Notes under the pieces: model-generated | Seen by the model: the letters and a program-made list of their open reading frames with translations, nothing else | Database searches by the model: none | What the model was told of the DNA's origin: nothing | Shown: in pieces, positions 22,269 to 32,776 of the stretch | Position numbering within the stretch: position 1 is the first letter of the stretch | Layout of the letters: every line of letters starts with the position of its first letter | NCBI GenBank assembly: GCA_013433145.1 | Contig: CM024175.1 | Span: 4,386,516 to 4,450,515, forward strand | Length of the DNA: 64,000 bases | From: Ascaris suum | Lineage: Eukaryota > Nematoda > Chromadorea > Rhabditida > Ascarididae | Reading direction: 5' to 3' | Made by a program: the position numbers and the translations under genes

Positions 22269-23962
22269 GTAAGCGCCGGCATTTTTTTCTCTTAGGATCT
22301 TGCCGATTTCGCAGTGAGATCTGCGGCAATCGATGGAATAGAATGAACGTTTTTCAGGAAGGAAATGAAAACGCCCACAGACAGGCCAGAAGAGTGCTGC
22401 ATATTTTCGCTGGTCCCGTTTATCATAGTCTCTAAGTTTGTCTTTATATCAACCAATGCTACATGCAAATTTTGTTTCTTTAAGTGCCCCTGCTTCATTC
22501 GAGGTTGAGACATCAAAGTGAGAAAATGCTGCAAAGAGCTTGTCAGCCATGTGGTTGACAGCCGCAATGCGCTTCAGAATTGCTACTTCCAAAAGGCACC
22601 TAAGCAATGGGCTATAATCACACAAACTGCTCAGGCGCCTCATTTGCCATTCAACTCATGTTTTGCCGACCTCAACCGAAATTTCTTTTGCATGTACCGC
22701 TTGGATATACAATGCTTTATGCATTTTGATGTGCGCTATCTTTCATCTGCTACTGTTACCAGTGTTTCACGTAGCGAATAAGTAAGTTTCGCTCTGCAAC
22801 AGCTGCATTGTAAATGTTGGGATGAGTGCGCAATGCACGTTGTGCCTAGCATTGTACACCCGCACAAACAGTTTCCTGTAAAAAAATCAAAGCTCTCGCA
22901 ACGCCGCTCCCAGTGACGTCAGATATTTTGGGATCGGCTGCCTATGGGATCGAGGTCTGCCTTTCTGCGAAGCAGCCTTAGCCACTTGTGGATATTATCG
23001 GGAAGTGTTATCAAAGAGGAAGGTCGCTTCCTTTCGCCTTCGGTTCCGTTCACTTCCCCGGGTGTTCTTTCAGCTCTCCACGTTGCCATCGTCACCTTGC
23101 ACCAGCCTTGTCTTCTTCCATCGTAGCAATCCAGTGAATGTCTCATTCTGTTGTAGAGCGTTCTTTCGTTCTATGGCCTACAAATCATTTGTTTTCTACA
23201 TGGTGTTCGAGCGAAAACCGCAGTTCAGTCCGAGCAATGCCTAACTCCGTAGTCAAGCATGAAGTTTTGTATGCAATCGCCTAGTGAAATCCATCTAGTA
23301 GTGAATATAAAGCACAGGTACATATGCTATTAAGCACACAGGACAACTGAAAACGTTGGTAGCATAGTCCTAGCTGGTTTTCAGCGGCTCGTCTAATAGC
23401 CTTCGGTCGTTGAACTACCATTTTCTCTGCAATATTGCACAAAAGCAAAACAGCTGATTTGGAAACCGTCTGTCGCAAACAAAATATTAGCGAAACAAAA
23501 CTGAACTTCAAAACGAAAATCAGAACTAACTTCGAAGCGAGGTGAGGCTAAGCACAGCAGATCGAATATTCTGCGCAGTCGATTATCGAATTTCAAGAGC
23601 GCTTTGATCGTCATAATATTGTCGAGTGTGTTAGTAGTTGCCCAAGAGAAGCGAGTCGAGCACAGCGAAGCGAATAAGAGGCCGGAGGGTAGCGGAGATG
23701 AGGCCCCCGAGGCCTCGCTAGAGCAAGCAAAGGAGAAGAAGAAGAAGCCCCTTTTCTCCTTAACTACCAGTTTCTATACCCTCGAGTGCTCCGTCCTTGT
23801 CGGCTATTCTCTGCCGTTCATTTTGAATGGCACACTTTTTTCTTGGAAGTGGGACAATGCATCATTTTTGGAGGTGTGAGAGTAGCGCCTTTGTTCATTG
23901 GAGCTAGTGGGCCTTTGTTCATTCTCAGCGCCGCTGTGAATCATCGCTGTCGGTGACGCCAT

Positions 23963-24511
23963 TTGACGCAGACGAGGTCGGCGGAAGCTTCTGAATGGAG
24001 CTTCAGGCGGTACGCGCCTCTAGTGGCACCTTTGTTCATTCTCGGCGTTGCTGTGAATCATCGTTGTTTCGCGATGATTCGCGACACCATCAAGAAAACC
24101 CATCTTCATCTCAGAGCAACGAAATATGCACAGTTACAAAAAGCAATAACTAACTGCAGTCGAAAAAGGACACAGCACAAACCATGGCCAACACTGTCGG
24201 AAGTTTTGCTACGACTGAACATTACCGTCATAGTGTTCGCTGCGACGTTCACTGTAATTCACTGTTACAACACAACCCAACAGAAATGGTCCCTACTGGT
24301 TGAGAGAGGTTTACATCATTGCAGTACAATAACATACCAGCGAAGATTCCGAAATCAGAGACCTGCTGGTACCACAAAGGACTTGCTTCTAAGGCACCTC
24401 ACGGAAAAAAGTTTTCTCAGCCGTCTAGCCTCTCTTGAGGAATGCCAGAAGCGTCGTCTCGTTGTAATACATCGATCAGCGGAACTTCAGCTGCGTGCCC
24501 ATGACTTTTGA
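23963..24511 (+). other. Unidentified 182-codon open frame in intron 3, copy B
   Basis: The counterpart of the interrupted frame at 13659-14307. It begins MTQTRSAEASEW, has a hydrophobic segment at about residues 90-108 and a basic Leu/Arg-rich C-terminal half. No homology recognised. Downstream, at about 24850-24980, a short frame contains a THLYTRAIYLGYRR-like phrase faintly reminiscent of a retroviral-type integrase, but too weak to call. Confidence 0.25.
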
Positions 24512-25002
24512 CATTTCAGAGTTGATTCATCGTGCTTTGCAAGAGAGAAACGAACGTCCTATTTCCTCGGCGGATTTTTGCTCCATCAAACTTATGTCGT
24601 AAATTATCATAATATCTTTTTTCATGGCGTGATTTCAACAACTTTTACGCATGCACGTACGCCAACAACATTGGCTAAACACAGTCGAACGGTTGGAAGG
24701 GTCATTGAAGAATGATGTATGGTATGTAGGGGGTGGTTAGCTAAACCTTTCAACCATGGATGATGCGTTCGTAGTCGTCCATACCTTTACAGATGTCTCC
24801 CACCTTTGTCGGCATGGGACTGTTTTTGACCGATTGAAGTGAAGGTCTCATAGGCGTCGTGAAACTTTTTTGCCTCTGCCTGAAGATCGTCTTATTCACA
24901 CACCTGTACACTCGAGCCATTTATCTAGGGTATCGACGACTTATCAGCAAAGGGATTTCCCCACTGCCAACCGAAGGTATGTTGAGGAATTCCAACACTA
25001 TT

Positions 25003-25330
25003 TATAAAGAGAAATTATGTTACAACGAAGATGAAACGCACTATAGCGTTGGGCTGGTGATGACGATACTGATGGTGAAGACACAGAGGAGATGATAGAT
25101 AGAGCGAGTGAATGATATGGCCGTTTCGAGGCTGCTTATATAGCCTCGAACCGTCATAAACATGTTCATTCATTTACAATCACGATCGGAAACAAAGATC
25201 TTCTTTTCGCTGCACCCTGTCGTTACCGGAACGGGGCGATTCATCGGTTGAGATGTATATTTGACCTAGCGGCACCTGCTTGACGCGGAAGTCGAGCGAT
25301 TCATCGTCGATGCTTTCTTCGCTTTCGGCA
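25003..25330 (-). repeat. BEL-2 3' LTR (328 bp)
   Basis: Bounded by the target duplication on the left and by TGCCGAAAGCG (minus strand) on the right, the counterpart of TGTCGCGAAAGCG at the start of the 5' LTR. It lacks the 74-bp internal duplication found in the 5' LTR and has many other differences from it. No convincing polypurine tract precedes it. Confidence 0.85.
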
Positions 25331-27050
25331 CTTCCACGACGCCAATTCGAGGTTGAAGAGGGACGAACGACACTGTGCGCTGCTTACCTTCACCGTTGTG
25401 TGCTTCATCTGGACGACACTTTGTCACTTGCCGCTTCAAATGTTTTCGCTCGTGCTACGTCTCCTTTCTCGGCACACTGGCTTTCGGACTTCCTTCGTTC
25501 TTTTTTCTTCGGCGAACTCGCCTCGGCAAGGATGCAACACATGAGCCTTGCCCCTTCACAAAAAAGCAGATTGCCGTCGTCACAATTCCTAAGGAGCCAT
25601 TATTGCGGTGAGGTTAGGCAATGCCTCCAAATGTGACACACGTCTTCGATCGACCTAGCCAATCTCTCTCGGTGTTGTCCTAATCGGACTGATCTCTCTT
25701 CAGGCTTGTTCTCCACAACGCGTACCTTGTCGTTGATTGTCTTCTTCATTCGTGTGACCGGGTTCAAACTTGACTGACCAATTTTCAACCTTAGCTGCTG
25801 ACGAGTAGCGGCTATTTTTCTGTTTCAAAGCGGGCGATACGTCGGAGCATCAAATATTGAGTCCTCTGACCTTGTCGAACGCTGTGTAGTGATTAGGTGG
25901 GTGCAATGCCTTCATCCTTCACAAGCATTATAGTAGCTGCTCCTCTACCTTTCGTCGCAACTACATCGTTCCTTTCCATAAGGATTATCGCTGCCGTGTT
26001 ACTGCCGTGGCGTTATCCACCGCACAATAGTACGCAAAGGTTATTAGGTGACTTCGATGAATTTCATCGGCCGACTTATGGACGATCAAGCGCTTTGTTT
26101 TCAGCTCATCGAAAAGAAACTGATATTTCGGGTTTTCTGTCGTCTTCATCCTCCCTTTTGTTCTTTTGATACGCGTGTGGTTTTTTTGTTGGATGAGAAA
26201 ACCCATTTCAGCTTGCAACCTTGTCTAGATTGCACTCTGGCACGGTTATGGGCATCTCGCTCTTGAGCTGACGTAGCTTGTAATTCTGGTACTCTGAGGA
26301 ACTTCTGCCTTTTCCACATGGTTGACTGTCCTTTAGCTTCATACAGACATTTCTTCACTTCCAGGTTCCAAACCACAGTGGATCGGGTTCCTCACATTTA
26401 TCTGTCTTGAATTAAGGCAAGTTTTGGGACTCGATATCATCAATTGCATGTTCACATCGTACGTTATGAGTCGTTTTTTCCAGTATCTAAGAAGTCACCG
26501 AATAGCACCTTGTTCCTATCATCCATAGGCGTACTCTATGGGGATTATGACTTCGCCCATCTTCCGGGCTTTCTTCAAAGACCTGCATTTTCTTGCCATC
26601 CACCAAATGCCTTTATCTTGCCAGCTTTTCGCATCTTCGGGGGTCTCACTTCCACGTTACTCGTCCTTCGTGACTTCTCAGTTCCAGACAACGAAGCTTT
26701 TGTGACAGACGTTCTGGTGATGTTGGTGCATAAATGGCTTGTATCTTCACGTACGACGGCCCAAAACACACGTGGCCACTGAGTTCTTGTTCGCTAGGTT
26801 CCGTCCCTTCTTCCCACAACAATCTTCCCACTTTGTTGGGAACAAACAGCGTCCTGATCTCTTGCCGCCACAATTGAGGAGTCGTGGTTGTTACTTTCAT
26901 TATGAAACACAAATTATTTGGTAGAGAGCACACGGCTGTGCCATCCTGCCTCCGGGGCGAAGTGCCGAGTCGGTTCTGGGACCTTAATGAGGCTTCGTTT
27001 TGGGGTTCGAGGTGGAATCGATGTGGTCGAGTGTTCAGCAGAAAACTTGT
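25331..27050 (-). pseudogene. BEL-2 post-integrase region, function unknown
   Basis: About 1.7 kb lies between the integrase C-terminal domain and the 3' LTR, more than an ordinary 3' leader. Broken frames are present, the longest about 95 codons at 26646-26933. Some nematode BEL elements carry an env-like third gene at this position, so a decayed one is possible. I see no transmembrane segment or recognisable motif that establishes it. BEL-1 is truncated before this region, so no second copy exists here for comparison. Confidence 0.35.
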
Positions 27051-28260
27051 TCAGGTGCGTCGAGTTCAAGTTGGTACAAGCGCCGTTTACGGACGTTCCA
27101 ATAGTTGCGTTAGGAAGGCGTATAGTTGCGCTGCGCCGACTGTCACTGACGTTGGTGACGATTGCCAGTGGCAACAGCCACGAGGGAGATCTCTTCTCTC
27201 ACCAAACGACTTCTCCGACCGGGGTGCGCTTTTCGTTTGAAGGCGAGGGCAGGAATGCTGCGTTTGTACTCGTTCACGAGAGAGGCTAATAAGGTTATGA
27301 GAATGCCATAGCTCCCAAAAACTTGCCGCATGTTTGGACTGCTTCTTCTGATGTCCAGAACCTCATGATTGGGAGCAAGGGGGTTGGTACAGAGGATCTC
27401 CTGCCGTGCTGGGCAAGCGGCAGCGGCTTAGGAGCTACGATGTTTGCTATGGGGCGTCAAATGACATTGGTCGAGAGCGTTAGTCGTACTGTCGTCAGAG
27501 GTGCGAGTGGTCGCGAGTTGATGATGCTTCAACCTCGCATAGGGTTGCAAGTTCTCAGCATCCGAAAGAAGCTTTCTGCCTATCGCTGGACGAAGCGTGA
27601 CTTCGTGAGGCCAATGAGGCGTTCGACAGTCCGCCTTTCAAGGTGCATGGGGTGTAATGAATGTCCACTGTATTGAGCTTGTCGCAGGAACTTGTTAACT
27701 TCTCCGTTTGAATCATCTCGGTTTAGTGCCTCGCAGAGCCACCTTGTGAACGCTTTGAGTTGTGTGCCGTTGTCTGAATAGAGGGTTGTCGGAATACCAC
27801 GCCGACCGAAGTGGACGCTGAAATGCATCGATGCATGCAGTGGCTGATAGCTCGGGCACAACTTCCAAGTGAATAGCTCTGGTCGTGAAGCATGTAAACA
27901 GAGCTATCCATCCGTTTTTTCTTGCTGCCCTTATTTCTGAATTGATAAGGTCGAAATCATCCACTCCCGTTATGTTCAAACGGGCGGTTGCGGCTTTTCC
28001 TGTCACTTGGGAGAGGCGGAAAACGGGTGGCAGTGCAAAGGGAGCTGCCTTCCATCGATTGCATCCTGTACATTCTCGAATGACTCTGGCGACGGTACGT
28101 CTGCCTTGTGGACCCCAGTATTGTGTCGAAAATTTGCTGAGAGTTTGCTGCAGTCCAGCATGAAGAAGTCGCAAATGCGATTCGGCAAGAAGCAGCTCGG
28201 TCAGTTTTCGTGACGCGGGAGATGTATGGATGATTCTCAATGTCGGTTACATTATGCATT
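27051..28260 (-). pseudogene. BEL-2 integrase with C-terminal domain
   Basis: Homologous to 20470-21698 of BEL-1. The HHCC zinc part lies near 28060-28200, the core segment with CFTTRAIHLEVV near 27860-27900, and SDNGTQLKA near 27750-27780. The C-terminal domain spans 27060-27250 and continues past the point where BEL-1 is cut. Frames change several times. Confidence 0.8.
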
Positions 28261-28589
28261 CTGCCGACAAAGCTGCCACAGTCCTGCGGAATCCATTTGA
28301 GAGAGATCCGGCGCTTCTCTAATATTCGCGTTTTGCTTGTTTCAAAAAAAGTTGCGTGGCTTTCAGGGCATATTGTCGAGGAGTTGCTAGAGGCTTGCGT
28401 CGAATCGATCGATGAATTCTAATTATCGACTTATGTACCGTGAGAGCCGTCCAGTGGCTAAATCGTTCGACATCAATCAGCTCAATAAACGGGGTTGGAG
28501 CAACAGACACGAAGACTGGTTCATCTGTTCCAATGGACGCATTTTCAGAGCCGGTTAGGCTGCCATGAGGCCACTGATCTTGTACAATT

Positions 28590-29230
28590 AGCTATGCTGT
28601 TCCATGCACCATAATCTGTTAGCGGCAAGTTTTTCTGGAGTACAGCCTCGAGAAGCGATATCAGCACGGATTGGCTTCCGTGGGTACAAACGAAAACACG
28701 CCGCAGCGCACGGCACATAATTCCTTGATACGATTTTCGATTAAGCGCTGCTGACGCATCTTCGAAGACAGCCAGTGCAGGACTTTCGGAGGCGGTCCAA
28801 ATAGTGAGTGGCATAGCGTTTATGATGGCTGTTCTCTTTGTATCAGGCGCGATGTTCGACCAACCAGCACGCAAGCGAGGATTTCCTATTTTTGGGATTA
28901 GTTATCTTTCTTAAGCCGGTGCGAATCGAGCCTTAGCAAATATTATTGACGAATTTGGGCCAGGATTACATATGTACAAGCTTGCAGCATACGCGGTGGC
29001 GAGGCGTCTACAAAGAATGTAAACTGCGCACCCTTGTGATAAGAACTTTTCGCGGCAAGGTGAACTGCTGTGGGCTCCCTGTGCCTGAAAGGGAACAGTT
29101 CCACTGATCTGCGCATGTTCTGGTGAGGATCATCCCAGTTCACCCTTTTGTTTCCACAGAAGTTGTAGGAAAAGTTTGAAGGGAATGAGAAGTGGACTTC
29201 TAGTAAACAAGCGGATCGAATACCGCAGCA
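28590..29230 (-). pseudogene. BEL-2 RNase H and connection region
   Basis: Counterpart of 19450-20140 in BEL-1. TFFVDAS is seen near 29000-29020, and the segment around 28790-28810 corresponds to WTDSQAVLHWL, but here part of that motif reads WTASE, so the Asp is changed or shifted out of frame. Degraded. Confidence 0.7.
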
Positions 29231-29469
29231 ACTGCTGCTAGAATTGTGCGCTTACGCTTTGTCGCATGAAGTGGGGCTCTTGCTGTTTAGGCTCATTGCG
29301 TCTCGCTCGATGTCCCAAGGGTTGCCAGAAAAATTTGATTACGGGACCGGGAAGTGCGGCCTTCATGAGGCAGGCACTTATTGATACCGGAGAGTTCGAG
29401 CTAAATTGCCTTAAGTTCATGCAGGCTTTGTGAAATAAATCTTTCGCGCCCTTTTACTTCTCAATAGCT

Positions 29470-30010
29470 TCCTGCACAGAATCAGCGCATAAAGAACATT
29501 ATCCACGTAAACACTACCGCAACTTCGTTAGCGAGCGCAGTTCTTCCTTCTCGTGAGCAGGAGAGATTGAATGGCGGCTGCAAGAAGATATGGACTGCAT
29601 ACAATACCGAATATGACTCTGGCGAACTGATATATGACGAGATTCTGGGCGACAGGAGGTTGTGTAAGATCTTCTGCCGCAGGAAAATTTCGTGAACGGT
29701 CGATCCTTCACATTGAGGCGAAACTGATGAAAATCGCTTTTCGATATCAGCGATGATTGAAAGCAATTGGAGGAAGCCGCCAGGTAATATCATGTCGATC
29801 AGTTTCGGTACTATAGCACTGGTCCTCGCAGAATGTAGTCGTTGAGACTGCATTGTCCTTCTCGCTCTCGCACTTCCATCAAAGATATCGCAGCTTCGTA
29901 GTTTCTTTGTTCTCTCGCAGGACGGCTTGATGTGGGAGGTAATGTTCGAGAGTGTCAGGGGTACGGGAGGTGCGTTCAATAATCCCAAGATTCTCTTGAT
30001 TCTGGATGTC
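29470..30010 (-). pseudogene. BEL-2 reverse transcriptase core
   Basis: IADIEKRFSSV (near 29735-29755) matches the first catalytic block, with Ala-Phe replaced by Arg-Phe. GTTTACGTGGATAATG at 29496-29511 (minus strand) encodes YVDN, as in BEL-1. The open frame of 177 codons at 29482-30015 covers most of the core. The entry block with FDGSARA is near 29875. Confidence 0.8.
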
Positions 30011-30579
30011 GGCAATCATAACGAACAAGGAACTGATGGGAGCTGCGGGGACGTTTTCCCGAAGGAACGTAGACGTCCCCAACAAAGTCCAAAATTTTTT
30101 CACAACGGCTGGGAAATGTCCTCAGCTGGACGCATGGAAAAGAAACGTTAATTCGTCCATCCGGATCGACGCAGGTAGTTCGTTCGAAATGCTGAAGAGC
30201 AAGCAGGTCGTACATCACTTTCAGCTCCTGAACCCCGTACACCCAGTAGTTCAAGGTCCCAAAATTGTCTGAGTGCATCCTCAGAATAATCGATGCTGAT
30301 AAAGCACTGTAGAAGATCACGCCGTATGGACGGGATTGTGGACCGTAACAACATCGCCCAATGTAGTACGATCAAGGAGAGTCCTGCTCCTCTCGAGGAT
30401 GCTTGATTATTCTTGGAAGCACATCGGCGCCAAGAAGCAAGGATACTGTAGCCGATTTTTGAAAAGGCTTCCTTGGGGATCTTTGGGGAAGGGGAGGTTT
30501 TGACCGCATGTGAGCGGACTGTGCATAATGCGCGGTACTGTGTTGACCGTATTGCATTCAGCATTGGTTTGTTGAAGGT

Positions 30580-30770
30580 CGGAAACAATTATCTCAACCC
30601 TGTTCGAGGAATAGCGATTGGTTCTTTAGTTGCAAAGGCTGCAACTTGAAGCGTCTCGTTAGTCCGCGCAAACCCAGCTGTCGCGCAACGCTTCTTCAAA
30701 TAAGAGCGCTGGCTACTTCCATACAGCATGGCCCGAGCACGGTAGTGTGAGGCTTTTTGTCGAAGGAATT
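30580..30770 (-). pseudogene. BEL-2 aspartic protease region, catalytic motif lost
   Basis: Where BEL-1 has MLDSGSQRS, the minus strand at about 30709-30735 reads MLYGSSQRS, so the DSG triad is absent. The rest of the domain (LGLRG and LQVAAFATKEPIAI) is still recognisable towards 30600. The protease cannot be active as written. Confidence 0.65.
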
Positions 30771-30984
30771 GACACCTTCACTTCAAGACACCAAAGTAGC
30801 GCTTGCTCGGGACGTGCGACCTGTGGGAACTAGCGAACGTTGCTGTCGCTGCCAATGTCTGAACTTTTGGTTCACTCGGCGGTGCAAGGTCTGCCGCTAC
30901 ATGCGACTTGATGATGACAGCCTCTTTGGGATCCGTTGAGATCGAATAGCTTTGTAACTACAGAGAGCTGGATGATGTTTCCGC

Positions 30985-32217
30985 TACATTTTGAAACAAG
31001 ATCGACGCTTACAAGCACTGGCTTGATGCATGTCGGAGACATAGAAAACACAATTTTTCCTTCACAACGGCAGCGATAGGGATTCCGGAGTGGATAGAGT
31101 TCGAATTAATGCGGTTTGTGGCCGTAGCGATTGCAGAAACGGGCAGTACGTTCACCGTTAGTTTTTCGTTTCTCGGGTGGGGAATGTCGTTTTTCCCGAC
31201 ATTGAGGTTCATGAGCGCTGAGGTACCAAGATTGAGGTACATCTTCTTTCGTTCGCTTTGTACGTTCCGATATCTGATGTGGGTAGCGCTCTGGCGATGT
31301 TTTCATCGCCAGAGCGTGCCTGGCGAGAGAGATTCTTCATCAGATCGACTGTCCTTGTCTTGTGACCGCTTTCGCCTGTTCAAGTTTCTCGAGGACTCTT
31401 TTTGGCGGAAGTTTACATTAAACGCGTATTCGTCGGTTCGCCTGATGGGCCAATAATTCCAATATGCGGTCAATATTTTCAGTTAGCTCCGCCAGCTGTC
31501 CTTCACGTGCCCGGGGTAGGTCGTCAAGTTCATCATACAAAGCGTCACAATAGCTTCCGGACGTTCATTCGACGTTTCTTGGGGCATCCAAACAGTAGTA
31601 TAAGCATGCGTGACAAGTGCATAAGCACCTATGAGAGTTGCTGCACTCCCTTTCAAGCAGCTTTTGAGGTACATGAGCTTTTGGAGCTCTGGGATGGGCT
31701 GAGAATCAATAGCCGATTGATACCAGTCCCAAAATGCGGGCCAAGTCTTGCATGCCGACTGTTGAAAGTTTTCAAGGTCCATTTTTGGAAGATGAACTGT
31801 ACTAGCCGCAGTGTTCGTTGGAAGCGGATTCGTAGAGAGGCTTCTGATGAGAGCTCTCGAAGCGTTTGTTCAATTTGCTGAATGTTCGCGAAATTGTAAT
31901 GCTCTTTCATGGCCCAGCTCGAGGGTATACAGAAATTCGTCAGTTTGAGACTTGCGAAAGAGTCAAGCTCACGTTCCGGTCGATATCGGCCCTCTGTAAA
32001 AGCTCGAGCCACTGATCTTCGCGTTTGGACAAGAGTGTGATGGCTTCTTGGCCTGTTGCAGTGATACTGGTGCGCGGCCATGTGAGTTTGGAGCTGGTGC
32101 TGCAATCTCGTTGAGGGGCTTCCAGGTGCAGGTTGCTGGAGGATTGGCAAAGTTGGCTAAGATGCGCTGTAGACGAGCGTTGTGTGGGTCCCGCTGCTGA
32201 CGAATTCCGCCACTCAT
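30985..32217 (-). pseudogene. BEL-2 gag
   Basis: Starts with MSGGIRQ at 32217, as in BEL-1. DUF1759-like WPAFWDWYQSAIDSQPI lies at about 31700-31750 and LMYLKSCLKGSAATLIGAY near 31620-31680. The first zinc knuckle at about 31100-31145 has lost a cysteine (NRYGHKPH instead of NRCGHKPHEC). At least four frame interruptions. Confidence 0.8.
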
Positions 32218-32345
32218 TCGGCTTCAAGTGGTAAGTGAAGATTCGAGCAGAAGTGAATGTACAGACTGAATTTCGATTCTCGCTCGCTCGTTGCAAGAGA
32301 CTTCCGTCGATTGGAAGACTTCGGTTCGTTCAAGGTCCTGGGTCG

Positions 32346-32363
32346 AAGTGGGTTCAGCCCCCA
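32346..32363 (-). other. BEL-2 primer binding site
   Basis: TGGGGGCTGAACCCA on the minus strand adjoins the 5' LTR, identical to BEL-1 over that stretch. The identity fixes the inner LTR border. Confidence 0.6.
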
Positions 32364-32776
32364 TATAAAGAGAAAATATGGTACAACGAAGATAACGCAC
32401 TATAGCGTTGGGATGGTGATGACGATAATGACGTGAAGACACAGAGAGAGTTTTTGATAGATAGAGCGAGTGTGAATGAAAAGCCACAGCCTTTCGTGGG
32501 CTGCTTATAAGCCCTCGAAACGTCATAGATATGTTCATTCATTTACAATCACGATCTGAAACAAATATCTTCTTTTCGCTGCACTTTGCCTTGAAACGGC
32601 CCAGAATTGTTCTTTCCTTTAATCACGATCAGAAACAAAGATCTTCTTTTCGCTGACTTTGTCGTTACCGGAAACGGGGCGATTCATCGGTTGAGAGGAA
32701 TATACTGATCTAGCGGCACCTGCTTGACGCCGGAGTCGACCGATTCATCGTCGATGCTTTCTTCGCTTTCGCGACA
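32364..32776 (-). repeat. BEL-2 5' LTR (413 bp) with internal 74-bp tandem duplication
   Basis: Outer end GCGACA meets the CTATT target duplication. Units starting at 32547 and 32621, both beginning AATCACGATC and ending near CTTTG, are a tandem duplication with period 74. Removing one unit gives 339 bp, close to the 343-bp BEL-1 LTR. The TATA palindrome is imperfect here. Confidence 0.85.

Larger units (their letters stand above)
21699..25002. repeat. Segmental duplication copy B, left part
   Basis: Matches 11392-14699 of copy A. The left border abuts the truncated end of BEL-1 and the right border is the CTATT target duplication of BEL-2 (24998-25002). Contains exon 3 copy B. Confidence 0.95.
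25003..32776 (-). mobile_element. BEL-2: BEL/Pao LTR retrotransposon with both LTRs
   Basis: A 7774-bp insertion into copy B, opposite in orientation to the host gene. It is flanked by a perfect 5-bp target duplication CTATT (24998-25002 and 32777-32781), and copy A carries the target once at 14695-14699. The order on the minus strand is 5' LTR, primer site, gag, protease, RT, RNase H, integrase, a 1.7-kb post-integrase region, 3' LTR. All genes are disrupted by indels and stops. It is the same family as BEL-1, which lets its complete 3' part fill in what BEL-1 lacks. Confidence 0.95.

Noticed and set aside
24850..24990. TRAIYL-like phrase as part of another integrase
   Set aside because: Only a few residues resemble the BEL integrase and no catalytic or zinc-binding residues accompany it.
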